Part shown: one piece after another, positions 7,030-13,323 of the stretch | Layout: each line of letters starts with the position of its first letter | Position numbering within the stretch: the first letter of the stretch is position 1 | Assembly: GCA_947630935.1 (NCBI GenBank) | Contig: CANRJL010000003.1 | Coordinates: 1 to 22,041, forward strand | Reading direction: 5' to 3' | Length of the DNA stretch: 22,041 nt | Source: an uncultured Bacilli bacterium | GTDB taxonomy: Bacteria > Bacillota_I > Bacilli_A > RF39 > UBA660 | Made by a program: the position numbers and the translations under genes | The notes under the pieces: generated by a model | The model's input: the letters and a program-made list of their open reading frames with translations, nothing else | What the model was told of the DNA's origin: nothing | Databases searched by the model: none

Positions 7030-8364
7030 ATGATTAATGAAAATGATAAGATAATTGTTGCTACATCTGGTGGGCCAGATTCTATGTATCTATTATCAAC
7101 ATTAATAGCCCAGCAAAAAGCTAAAAAACTCACTTTAATAGTCGCGCATGTTAATCATCATACACGGCCATCATGCCAAGAAGAACAAGAATTTCTCCAA
7201 TCTTTTTGTCAAAAATATAATCTACCTTTAGAAATATTAGAAATTAAAACCTATCAAAAAAAACATTTTACTGAAGAAGAAGCCCGAAAAAAGAGAATTG
7301 CCTTTTTCGTTCAACTTGCTCATAAGCATAAAGCTGATTATGTCGTAACTGCTCATCATGCTGATGATTTAATGGAAACAATTATAATGAAATTATTACG
7401 TGGTAGCACTTTAGATGCCGTAGCGGGTATGAAAAAAGAAGAATATATTCAAGATGTCCTTTTTAAAAAACCATTATTAGAAATGTCTAAAGAGGACATC
7501 ATGCAAAAATTAACAGCTAACAATATTCCTTATAAAATAGATGAAACAAATGAGCAAGAAATTCATTTAAGAAACCGAATCAGAAAAAATATAATTCCCT
7601 ATTTAAAAAAAGAACAACCCAATATCTTTTTAAAATTTATTAAATTTAGTGAAGAATTACAAGAACAGACCGAATATATTACTAAACAAATGGATAAAAT
7701 AGATAGAGGAATAAAAAAAGAAAATAAAATTGATTTAAATGCCTTCTTAATGTTAGATGAATATCTGCAAAAAGAATATTTAAAAAGAGAATTGAAAAAA
7801 ATTTATCAAGAGCAGATTACCAAGATTAATCAGCAAACAATAAATGGAATATTAAATTATTTAAAAAACCCGAAGCGAAAAAATACTTTTTTATTACCTA
7901 GAGAAATAATATTAGAAGTAAATAAAGGCTACTTTTTATTTATTCCCGCTAAAAATCAAAATTCGTATAAAATAAAATGTCGAAAAAATACCCTTTTACC
8001 TAATGGTAAAATAGTAGCTAAAAAAAACAAATACACATTAAAAAATAATTATGAAATTCATTTGAATTCTCATCAAATAACTTTACCATTATATATTACA
8101 ACCAGAGAGCCTGGTATGAAAATGACTGTCAAAAATTTAAAAGGCAGCAAAAAAATAAAAGATATTTTAATTGATGAAAAAATTCCAGCCTCCCAAAAAG
8201 ACTCAATTCCTATTATGGTTGATGCTCAAAATACAGTCTTATGGATATTAGGAATTAAAAAATCACAATATGATTTAGATAAAAATGAAAAGTATGATAT
8301 AATATATAGATATGAAGAAAGGAAAAAAGAAAATGAAAAGAACAAACAATACAAATACAATTAA
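7030..8364 (+). CDS. tilS: tRNA(Ile)-lysidine synthase
   Basis: TilS uses ATP and lysine to convert the wobble C34 of tRNA-Ile(CAU) to lysidine, so the tRNA reads AUA and is charged with isoleucine. That matters in an AT-rich genome with many ATA codons. The 444-residue protein begins with the PP-loop SGGPDS (13-18), followed by AHVNHHTR, the helix EARKKRIAFF and TAHHADDLMETI, all typical of the N-terminal catalytic domain. A helical middle region is followed by a TilS C-terminal domain ending in EPGMKMTV...KKIKDILIDEKIP...VLWILGI. AGAGGCGG precedes the ATG. In many Firmicutes hpt lies between tilS and ftsH; here tilS overlaps the start of ftsH directly. Confidence 0.95.
   Translation: MINENDKIIVATSGGPDSMYLLSTLIAQQKAKKLTLIVAHVNHHTRPSCQEEQEFLQSFCQKYNLPLEILEIKTYQKKHFTEEEARKKRIAFFVQLAHKHKADYVVTAHHADDLMETIIMKLLRGSTLDAVAGMKKEEYIQDVLFKKPLLEMSKEDIMQKLTANNIPYKIDETNEQEIHLRNRIRKNIIPYLKKEQPNIFLKFIKFSEELQEQTEYITKQMDKIDRGIKKENKIDLNAFLMLDEYLQKEYLKRELKKIYQEQITKINQQTINGILNYLKNPKRKNTFLLPREIILEVNKGYFLFIPAKNQNSYKIKCRKNTLLPNGKIVAKKNKYTLKNNYEIHLNSHQITLPLYITTREPGMKMTVKNLKGSKKIKDILIDEKIPASQKDSIPIMVDAQNTVLWILGIKKSQYDLDKNEKYDIIYRYEERKKENEKNKQYKYN
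8275..8303 (+). promoter_or_regulatory. Internal promoter for ftsH within tilS
   Basis: A perfect extended -10, TGaTATAAT (8295-8303), with a 4/6 match -35 TTAGAT (8275-8280) at 17-base spacing, lies in the last 30 codons of tilS. It is 30 bases before the ftsH start. It would allow ftsH expression independent of tilS. Confidence 0.55.
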
Positions 8365-10321
8365 AAATTTATTTCCTTATTTAGTTTTAGTATTAGTAAT
8401 TTTTGTTGTACTAAATATTTTAAATATGGGAAGAACAATAACGAAAGAGATTTCTACTGGGGAATTAATGACCGAAATTGCCAATAAAACTGTAACAGAA
8501 CTTTCCATTACTCCTAGTGGTGAAGAAAGCGTTTATTATGTAGAAGGAAAGTTAAATTCATATTCTGAAAATGAGAAATTTAAAACTACGGTAATTGAAG
8601 CTGAAATACCTAGTATTGTTAAATATGCAGAAACTAATAATTTAAAGATATATGAAACTAACCCTGACCCTGGAAAAATATCATGGATATACATTTTTAT
8701 TAATGTCGTGCCATTATTAGTTTTGGCTGGAGCTACATACTTTATTTTTGTTAAAATGGCTAATAGCAATAAAGGTTCGATGGACTTTGGCAAAAGCCGC
8801 GCTAAATTAAGTAATAATGGCGGAAAAGTTCGCTTTTCTGATGTTGCGGGGTTAAAAGAAGAAAAAGAAGAAGTTGCTGAATTAATTGATTTCTTAAAAA
8901 ACCCAAAAAGATTTCAAAAATTAGGAGCAAGAATACCTAAAGGCGTATTATTAGTAGGCCCTCCAGGAACTGGAAAAACTTTATTAGCTAAAGCAGTTGC
9001 TGGCGAAGCTAATGTTCCCTTTTATTTTATTAGTGGTTCTGATTTTGTAGAATTGTTTGTTGGAGTCGGAGCTTCTCGGGTTCGTGATATGTTTAAAGAA
9101 GCTAAAAGAAATGCACCATGCTTAATCTTTATTGATGAAATAGATGCTGTAGGTCGCCAAAGAGGTTCTGGTATTGGTGGTGGCCATGATGAAAGAGAAC
9201 AAACATTAAATCAATTATTAACCGAAATGGATGGTTTTGGAGCTAATGAAGGAATTATTATCATTGCTGCTACCAATCGTCCAGATGTTTTAGACCCAGC
9301 TCTTCTTCGTCCAGGAAGATTTGATAGACAAGTAACAGTAAGTTTACCAGATACTCAAGAAAGAGAAGCAATCTTAAAAGTTCATGCTAAAGATAAAATT
9401 TTAGCATCTGATGTTGATTTAAAAAGCATTAGTCGGAGAACTTCTGGTTTTTCTGGCGCCGATTTGGAGAATTTATTAAATGAAGCTGCATTATTGGCTG
9501 TAAGAAAAGATGAAGAAGCAATTACTTTAAAAGATATTGATGAAGCAACTGACCGAGTACTTATGGGACCTGCTAAAACGTCAAGAAAAGTAAGTGACAA
9601 TGTAAAATGGTTAACAGCAGTTCATGAATCAGGCCATGCTGTAATAGGTTTAAAATTAAAAGATGCTATGGAAGTTCAAAAAATTACAATTGTCCCACGA
9701 GGTATGGCAGGTGGATATACATCGTATACACCAAAGGAAGACAATATTACTAGATATACCAAACGTGAAATTATTGCAATAATAACTTCTACACTAGCTG
9801 GTCGTGCTTCTGAAGAATTATTCCTCGATGATATTACAACAGGTGCCAGTGATGATTTTAAAAGAGCAACCGAATTAGCAAGAAGTATGGTAACTGAATA
9901 TGGCATGTCAGACTTAGGACCAATTCGTTATGAATCATCTAATGAAAACGTCTTTTTAGGAAGAGATTATAATAAAACTAAGAATTATTCTGACCAAGTT
10001 GCTTTAGAAATTGACCAAGAAGCCCGTAAAATTATTACTGAATGTTATGAAAATGCCAAAAAAATTCTTAAAGAAAACAAAGAATTAGTAATGCAATTAT
10101 CTAAAACATTACTAGAAAGAGAAACAATAACTAAAGAAGAAATAGATTCAGTTGTAAAGTATGGCAAAGTAATATCTAAAAAAGATATTGAAAAATATGA
10201 AGCTTTAAAAGAAAAAGCCGAAAAATTAAAAATTAAAAATTATCAAAAAATGAACATAGAAGAACTAGAAGAGGCAATTGCTAAAAAAGAACCTGATGAA
10301 AATTCTGAAAATAACGAATAA
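8333..10321 (+). CDS. ftsH: ATP-dependent zinc metalloprotease FtsH
   Basis: FtsH is a membrane-anchored hexameric AAA+ protease that extracts and degrades misfolded membrane proteins and selected regulators. From this start it has 662 residues. Two membrane segments (about 12-31 and 118-140) flank an external domain. The AAA module contains Walker A GPPGTGKT (near 209), pore loop FVGVG, Walker B LIFIDEID and the second region of homology ATNRPDVLDPALLRPGRFDR. The zinc site is HESGH (431-435), with the third ligand probably an Asp in TTGASDDF (near 507). The serine in HESGH, where many FtsH have alanine, still fits HEXXH. An upstream ATG at 8312 is in frame, but AAGAAAGGA (8315-8322) is well spaced only for the ATG at 8333. 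The C-terminal ~40 residues are charged and low-complexity. A terminator overlaps the stop codon. Confidence 0.97.
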   Translation: MKRTNNTNTIKNLFPYLVLVLVIFVVLNILNMGRTITKEISTGELMTEIANKTVTELSITPSGEESVYYVEGKLNSYSENEKFKTTVIEAEIPSIVKYAETNNLKIYETNPDPGKISWIYIFINVVPLLVLAGATYFIFVKMANSNKGSMDFGKSRAKLSNNGGKVRFSDVAGLKEEKEEVAELIDFLKNPKRFQKLGARIPKGVLLVGPPGTGKTLLAKAVAGEANVPFYFISGSDFVELFVGVGASRVRDMFKEAKRNAPCLIFIDEIDAVGRQRGSGIGGGHDEREQTLNQLLTEMDGFGANEGIIIIAATNRPDVLDPALLRPGRFDRQVTVSLPDTQEREAILKVHAKDKILASDVDLKSISRRTSGFSGADLENLLNEAALLAVRKDEEAITLKDIDEATDRVLMGPAKTSRKVSDNVKWLTAVHESGHAVIGLKLKDAMEVQKITIVPRGMAGGYTSYTPKEDNITRYTKREIIAIITSTLAGRASEELFLDDITTGASDDFKRATELARSMVTEYGMSDLGPIRYESSNENVFLGRDYNKTKNYSDQVALEIDQEARKIITECYENAKKILKENKELVMQLSKTLLERETITKEEIDSVVKYGKVISKKDIEKYEALKEKAEKLKIKNYQKMNIEELEEAIAKKEPDENSENNE

Positions 10322-10340
10322 ATTAATTCGTTATTTTTTT
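10308..10340 (+). terminator. Rho-independent terminator overlapping the ftsH stop codon
   Basis: A 12-bp stem, AAAATAACGAAT / ATTCGTTATTTT (10308-10319 and 10326-10337), with loop AAATTA is followed by T residues to 10340. The left arm is the end of the ftsH coding sequence. Confidence 0.85.
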
Positions 10341-10446
10341 AGTATTTTTTAAATATCTAAAACTAAAAAAATCAAAATATCTAAATTCGATAAGCCAAAA
10401 TAGAAAAATAGCAAAAATAAGCCCTAAAAAATAAAAAATAAAGCAT

Positions 10447-10475
10447 TTGCCAAAAAAATTAAGACATGATTAAAT
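10447..10475 (+). promoter_or_regulatory. Candidate promoter for the orphan gene at 10499
   Basis: TTGCCA (10447-10452), a 17-base spacer and TTAAAT (10470-10475) preceded by TGa form a plausible extended -10 promoter. The 13 bases TTGCCAAAAAAAT are identical to those at the promoter of the 3999 gene. The -10 hexamer matches only 4/6, so confidence is moderate. Upstream, 10341-10446 is a very A-rich spacer with an 11-bp direct repeat AAATATCTAAA (10351 and 10375). Confidence 0.45.
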
Positions 10476-10498
10476 ATCAAAAAGAAAGGAGGTAACAA

Positions 10499-10939
10499 AT
10501 GCGAGAAAAGCCAGTAGCTAAACATATTCAAATATTAATTAATGAAATATTAAATTTAGATTATTATGTAACAAATAATTTACATCCCTTATCCCCTACA
10601 ATTGGCAAACAAGTTTTTTGCGAGCAAATTATCGTTAATTATGAATTAAAAAATAAAAATAAAAGAATAGTGCAAAAAGTAGCATTTGATAATATTATTT
10701 TTTATGAAATAAATTTTGAACAAGCATATCTTCATTTACCCGAAATAGGTAATTTAAAATTAAATAAATTAGAAAAATATTTGCTAAATTTTATAAAGTT
10801 ATTTTTTAAAGATAATGCCACTGATTTAGTTTGCTTTTTAAAAAGTTTAAACTGTATGCAAGAAGAAAACTTATTAGAAATCGAAAATATTTTTAATAAT
10901 CAAAAAAGCCAACATTATAAAGAACGATTGTTATCATAA
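10499..10939 (+). CDS. Orphan protein of unknown function, 146 residues
   Basis: I do not recognise this protein. It has no membrane segment or signal peptide and is probably cytoplasmic. It starts with basic MREKPVAKHIQ, is rich in Leu/Ile/Asn/Lys and looks mixed alpha/beta in the first 85 residues (VFCEQIIVNYEL, KVAFDNIIFYEINF) and helical after that. There are three cysteines but no CxxC pair. It is preceded by one of the strongest ribosome binding sites in the window (AAGAAAGGAGGT, 10481-10492) and followed by a hairpin terminator, so it is a real monocistronic gene with high translation potential. It sits between ftsH and a gene-poor spacer and has no functional neighbour. Confidence 0.8.
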   Translation: MREKPVAKHIQILINEILNLDYYVTNNLHPLSPTIGKQVFCEQIIVNYELKNKNKRIVQKVAFDNIIFYEINFEQAYLHLPEIGNLKLNKLEKYLLNFIKLFFKDNATDLVCFLKSLNCMQEENLLEIENIFNNQKSQHYKERLLS

Positions 10940-10980
10940 TTAAAATAAATTTCAGTTTAAAAAACATTTTAAAACACCTT

Positions 10981-11009
10981 AAAAAAGCAACCATAAAGGT
11001 TACTTTTTT
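10981..11009 (+). terminator. Rho-independent terminator after the orphan gene
   Basis: AAAAAAGCAACC (10981-10992) and GGTTACTTTTTT (10998-11009) pair over 12 positions with one C-A mismatch around loop ATAAA, ending in a T-run. The A-run on the left would provide T residues on the other strand, so it may act in both directions. From 11010 to 11130 I see no gene, only an AT-rich imperfect palindrome near 11041-11055. Confidence 0.7.
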
Positions 11010-11130
11010 AAAGCGTTTAGCACTAACACGGGTTTGAATCATTAATTGAATTAATAGACTTATTTAATTTTTTTATCACTTATTGTTGCATAGCTTAATA
11101 AAAAGATATTTTAATATTCTTAGACACAAT

Positions 11131-11351
11131 TTATTTTCTTGTTCCTAAAACATCTTTAACTTTAGCAATTGTTTCAGCATTTGGATGAAGATATTCCATT
11201 ATACTAATGCCATAATTTTGTTGTAATTCTTCTTCAGTAATATCTTCTAAAACCTCAATCAAATCAAGCAATCGCTCTATATAAGAATTTTATATTGCTT
11301 TAGTAGTTTGTTCTTCACCAAAACATTTATTTCATTTCGTTCATCACCCAT
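11131..11351 (-). pseudogene. Decayed ORF remnant, minus strand
   Basis: Read on the minus strand, the last 53 codons form a convincing protein-like end: SYIERLLDLIEVLEDITEEE, then LQQNYGISIMEYLHPN, then AETIAKVKDVLGTRK and TAA at 11133-11131. Going upstream, the same frame runs through a TAA stop after CFGEEQTTKAI and is then lost. An ATG at 11351 opens MGDERNEIN in another frame and would need a one-base shift to join it. The reconstructed product would be about 73 residues with one frameshift and one internal stop. The only ribosome-binding-like AAGGAG (11389-11394) is too far from that ATG. I do not recognise the family. It lies just downstream of tRNA-Trp on the same strand. An intact relative elsewhere would confirm the reading. 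Confidence 0.5.
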
Positions 11352-11436
11352 AGCCCCAAAAACTTAAATTTTTGTTTTCGGACTATATCTCCTTAATTTA
11401 TATCGCCAAACCTACTAGGTTTGTTTCACACACTAT

Positions 11437-11512
11437 TGGCAGGGGTAGCAAGACTTGAACTCACGACATTCGGTTTTGGAGACCGACGTTCTACCAACTG
11501 AACTATACCCCT
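11437..11512 (-). tRNA. tRNA-Trp (anticodon CCA)
   Basis: On the minus strand a 76-base cloverleaf is clear. The acceptor AGGGGTA pairs with TACCCCT, followed by discriminator G and an encoded CCA. The D arm is GTTC...GAAC. The anticodon stem TCGGT / ACCGA holds loop CTCCAAA with anticodon CCA. The T arm is GTGAG TTCAAGT CTTGC. The anticodon reads UGG, not UGA, in line with UGA being a stop codon here. A short 7-bp hairpin (11407-11423) lies just downstream but has no following T-run. Confidence 0.97.
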
Positions 11513-11520
11513 ATACATAA

Positions 11521-11550
11521 ATTATAGTAAATTTTGTTTCATTTTAGCAA
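11521..11550 (-). promoter_or_regulatory. Probable promoter of tRNA-Trp, minus strand
   Basis: On the minus strand TTGCTA (11550-11545), an 18-base spacer and a perfect TATAAT (11526-11521) precede the tRNA 5' end at 11512. Initiation would be within a few bases of it. Confidence 0.55.
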
Positions 11551-11670
11551 TAAACCAACAGGCATTTAAAAATGAACAAATACAGTATAACATAAAAATT
11601 ACAAAAAAACATAAAAATTTAAAAGAAAGGCCAAAATTTTGGTTTACTTTCTGATTTTCTTTTGCTAAAA

Positions 11671-11718
11671 TAATGGCGAGTAAGAAAATTACTCCTTGCT
11701 TTTTTAAAAAAGCCATTA
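11671..11718 (+). promoter_or_regulatory. Structured leader of rpsF, candidate S6:S18 autoregulatory element
   Basis: A 7-bp outer stem TAATGGC / GCCATTA (11671-11677 and 11712-11718) encloses a 6-bp stem GAGTAA / TTACTC (11678-11683 and 11689-11694) with loop GAAAA. The 3' side carries an unpaired CTTGCTTTTTTAAAAAA. It ends 23 bases before the rpsF start, just ahead of AAGGAGGTG. rpsF-rpsR operons of many bacteria carry a leader bound by the S6:S18 complex; the position and two-stem shape fit, but I cannot confirm the family consensus. The bases GCTTTTTTAAAAAAGC (11698-11713) are also a perfect palindrome and could form a competing hairpin. Confidence 0.5.
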
Positions 11719-11740
11719 GACCATAAGGAGGTGTAAAAAA

Positions 11741-12031
11741 ATGAATAAGTACGAAATTATGTTTATCGTTAAAGCTACAATGGAAGCTGAAATGGTCAAG
11801 AAAACAGCTGAAACTTTTAAAAAATTAGTTGAAAGTGAAAAAGGTAAAGTTGCTGAATTTAAAGAAATGGGTGAAAAAAAATTAGCTTATCCCATTAAAA
11901 AAGAATTAAATGGATATTATTTCGTGATGCAAGTTGAAGCATCTAAAGACACGATTGCTGAATTTGACCGTAAGATTCGTCTTGATGAGAATGTTTTAAG
12001 ACATTTAATTATTCGTTTAGATGAGGAGTAA
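11741..12031 (+). CDS. rpsF: 30S ribosomal protein S6
   Basis: S6 binds the central domain of 16S rRNA as a heterodimer with S18, encoded two genes downstream. The 96-residue product begins MNKYEIMFIVK and contains the conserved strand-helix pattern with KKLAYPIKKELNGYYFVMQ and DRKIRLDENVLRHLIIRLDE, the usual S6 ending, at the usual length. A near-perfect AAGGAGGTG ribosome binding site precedes the ATG. ssb follows after a 3-base gap, and its ribosome binding site lies within the last codons of rpsF. No convincing promoter hexamers were found; a TATAAC at 11586-11591 is a weak candidate. Confidence 0.97.
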   Translation: MNKYEIMFIVKATMEAEMVKKTAETFKKLVESEKGKVAEFKEMGEKKLAYPIKKELNGYYFVMQVEASKDTIAEFDRKIRLDENVLRHLIIRLDEE

Positions 12032-12034
12032 AAT

Positions 12035-12508
12035 ATGAACAAAGTTATTTTAATAGGAAGATTAGCAAGGGACCCTGAACTAAGAACAACGAGCAGTGGA
12101 ATTAGTATGGTTCGTTTTACAGTGGCTGTTTCAAGACAAATTACCAGTCAAGGAAGTCAACCTCAAACTGATTTTATTAGCTGTATTGCTTGGCGTAGAC
12201 AAGCTGAAAATATTGCAAAGTATTGTAAAAAAGGAAGCCAAGTAGCTGTAGATGGCCGAATTCAAACAGGAAGTTATGATGGTAATGATGGCCAAAGAAG
12301 ATATACAACTGATATTGTAGCTGATAATGTTACATTTCTTGGCTCAAGAAATAATAATGAAAATCAACCAGCTAATAACTACGAACAGCCAATGCCATCA
12401 TATGATGAACCAATGCCAAATGATATTCCAACAACTGATATAAGTGAAGACCCTTTTAAAGATTTTGGGGAAGAAATATCTTTAACTGATGATGATTTAC
12501 CATTTTAA
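12035..12508 (+). CDS. ssb: Single-stranded DNA-binding protein
   Basis: SSB coats single-stranded DNA during replication and repair and recruits partners through its acidic tail. The 157-residue protein has an N-terminal OB fold (residues 1-107) starting MNKVILIGRLARDPELRTTS, with FISCIAWRRQAENIAKYCKKG and VAVDGRIQTGSYD. A Pro/Asn/Gln-rich linker follows, ending in the conserved acidic tip DDDLPF. It sits between rpsF and rpsR as in most Firmicutes. GAGGAG at the end of rpsF is its ribosome binding site. Confidence 0.97.
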   Translation: MNKVILIGRLARDPELRTTSSGISMVRFTVAVSRQITSQGSQPQTDFISCIAWRRQAENIAKYCKKGSQVAVDGRIQTGSYDGNDGQRRYTTDIVADNVTFLGSRNNNENQPANNYEQPMPSYDEPMPNDIPTTDISEDPFKDFGEEISLTDDDLPF

Positions 12509-12525
12509 AGAAAGGAGTTATGATT

Positions 12526-12741
12526 ATGCCTGAATATCGTCGCAAAAGAAAAAAAATATGTCAAATGTGCGCTGGAAAAAGTGTAGATTATAAAGATGTT
12601 ATGATTATAAACAAATATATAAGTGAAAAAGGTAAAATTTTACCACGTCGTATGACTGGAGCATGTGCTAAACATCAAAGACATATTGCAGAGCAAATTA
12701 AATATGCAAGATTTATGGCTTTAATACCATATGTAAAATAA
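12526..12741 (+). CDS. rpsR: 30S ribosomal protein S18
   Basis: S18 is the partner of S6 in the small subunit. The 71-residue product begins MPEYRRKRKK and has the conserved CQMCAGK, DYKD, ILPRRMTGACAKHQR and ARFMALIPYV blocks. The cysteines of CQMC and GAC are those of the potentially metal-binding form of S18. An in-frame ATG at 12520 exists, but AAAGGAG (12511-12517) is only two bases before it and eight before the ATG at 12526, so the latter is chosen. A strong terminator begins just after the stop codon. Confidence 0.97.
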   Translation: MPEYRRKRKKICQMCAGKSVDYKDVMIINKYISEKGKILPRRMTGACAKHQRHIAEQIKYARFMALIPYVK

Positions 12742-12742
12742 T

Positions 12743-12763
12743 AAGCTAGAAATAGCTTTTTTT
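12743..12763 (+). terminator. Rho-independent terminator of the rpsF-ssb-rpsR operon
   Basis: AAGCTA / TAGCTT (12743-12748 and 12753-12758) closes a stable GAAA tetraloop, followed by T residues to 12763. It is one of the cleanest terminators in the window. Confidence 0.9.
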
Positions 12764-12819
12764 AAATGCCCTAAAAAATTGCCATAAGAAAATGCATCTA
12801 AAAGGTTTTAACGATTCAT

Positions 12820-12848
12820 TTACTAATTAGGGGTATACGTGATATAAT
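12820..12848 (+). promoter_or_regulatory. Promoter of the rplI-dnaB operon
   Basis: A perfect extended -10, TGaTATAAT (12840-12848), has a poor -35 TTACTA (12820-12825) at 17-base spacing. It is 25 bases before the rplI start codon. No other promoter is visible until 18085, so it may drive all six genes. Confidence 0.65.
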
Positions 12849-12873
12849 AAACATACTGATTAGGAGGAATAAG

Positions 12874-13314
12874 ATGAAAGTAATCTTACTAAAAGACGTA
12901 AAAAAACAAGGTAAAAAAGATGACATTATAGAAGTAAGCGATGGTTATGCTAGAAATTATCTAATCAAAAATAATCTTGCAGTAGAAGTAACAAAAAGAA
13001 GCAAAGAAGTTTTAGACCGTTCTTTACTAAATCGCCAAATAGAAGAAGAAAATTTAATTGCATCATTAAATATAATTAAGCAAAAATTAGAAAATAAAGA
13101 AATCGTTTTTCATGTCAAAGCTGGAAAAGAAGATAAAGTTTTTGGGACAATTTCAACTAAACAAATAAGTGATGAACTAAAAAAGCTTGGCTTTTCAATT
13201 GATAAAAAAAATATAAAAATTACAGAAAATATTGCATCTTTAGGAACTCATGAAGTTTTAATTCAATTACATAAGGAAGTATCGTTTAAAATAAAAATCG
13301 TAGTAACAAAGTAG
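12874..13314 (+). CDS. rplI: 50S ribosomal protein L9
   Basis: L9 binds 23S rRNA near the base of the L1 stalk and extends away from the ribosome. The 146-residue product begins MKVILLKDVKKQGKKDDIIE and contains the N-terminal signature GYARNYLIKNNLA, a long connecting helix (about 42-75) and a C-terminal domain with GKEDKVFGTISTKQI, GFSIDKKNI and GTHEVLIQLHKEV. Length is normal for the family. TAGGAGG precedes the ATG. It begins a compact run of genes; dnaB starts nine bases after its stop, as in many Firmicutes, but no DHH-type phosphodiesterase gene lies upstream. Confidence 0.96.
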   Translation: MKVILLKDVKKQGKKDDIIEVSDGYARNYLIKNNLAVEVTKRSKEVLDRSLLNRQIEEENLIASLNIIKQKLENKEIVFHVKAGKEDKVFGTISTKQISDELKKLGFSIDKKNIKITENIASLGTHEVLIQLHKEVSFKIKIVVTK

Positions 13315-13323
13315 GTGATAATA

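Noticed and set aside
10351..10385. Direct repeat AAATATCTAAA (10351 and 10375) upstream of the orphan gene
   Set aside because: Two AT-only-like copies in a very A-rich spacer are expected by chance; they are not evenly placed relative to the promoter and there is no third copy, so it is not an array.
11352..11423. Hairpins CAAAAA/TTTTTG and CAAACCT/AGGTTTG downstream of tRNA-Trp as a terminator or T-box
   Set aside because: Neither has a T-run at the correct 3' side on the minus strand, and no T-box specifier or TGGN motif is recognisable.
11522..11716. 64-codon minus-strand ORF between tRNA-Trp and rpsF
   Set aside because: It overlaps the tRNA promoter and the rpsF leader structure, has no Shine-Dalgarno sequence and has low-complexity AT-driven composition.
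10422..12775. Shared GCCCTAAAAAAT near 10422 and 12768
   Set aside because: The two sites have different positions relative to the nearest promoter, and a 12-base match dominated by an A-tract is weak in this background.
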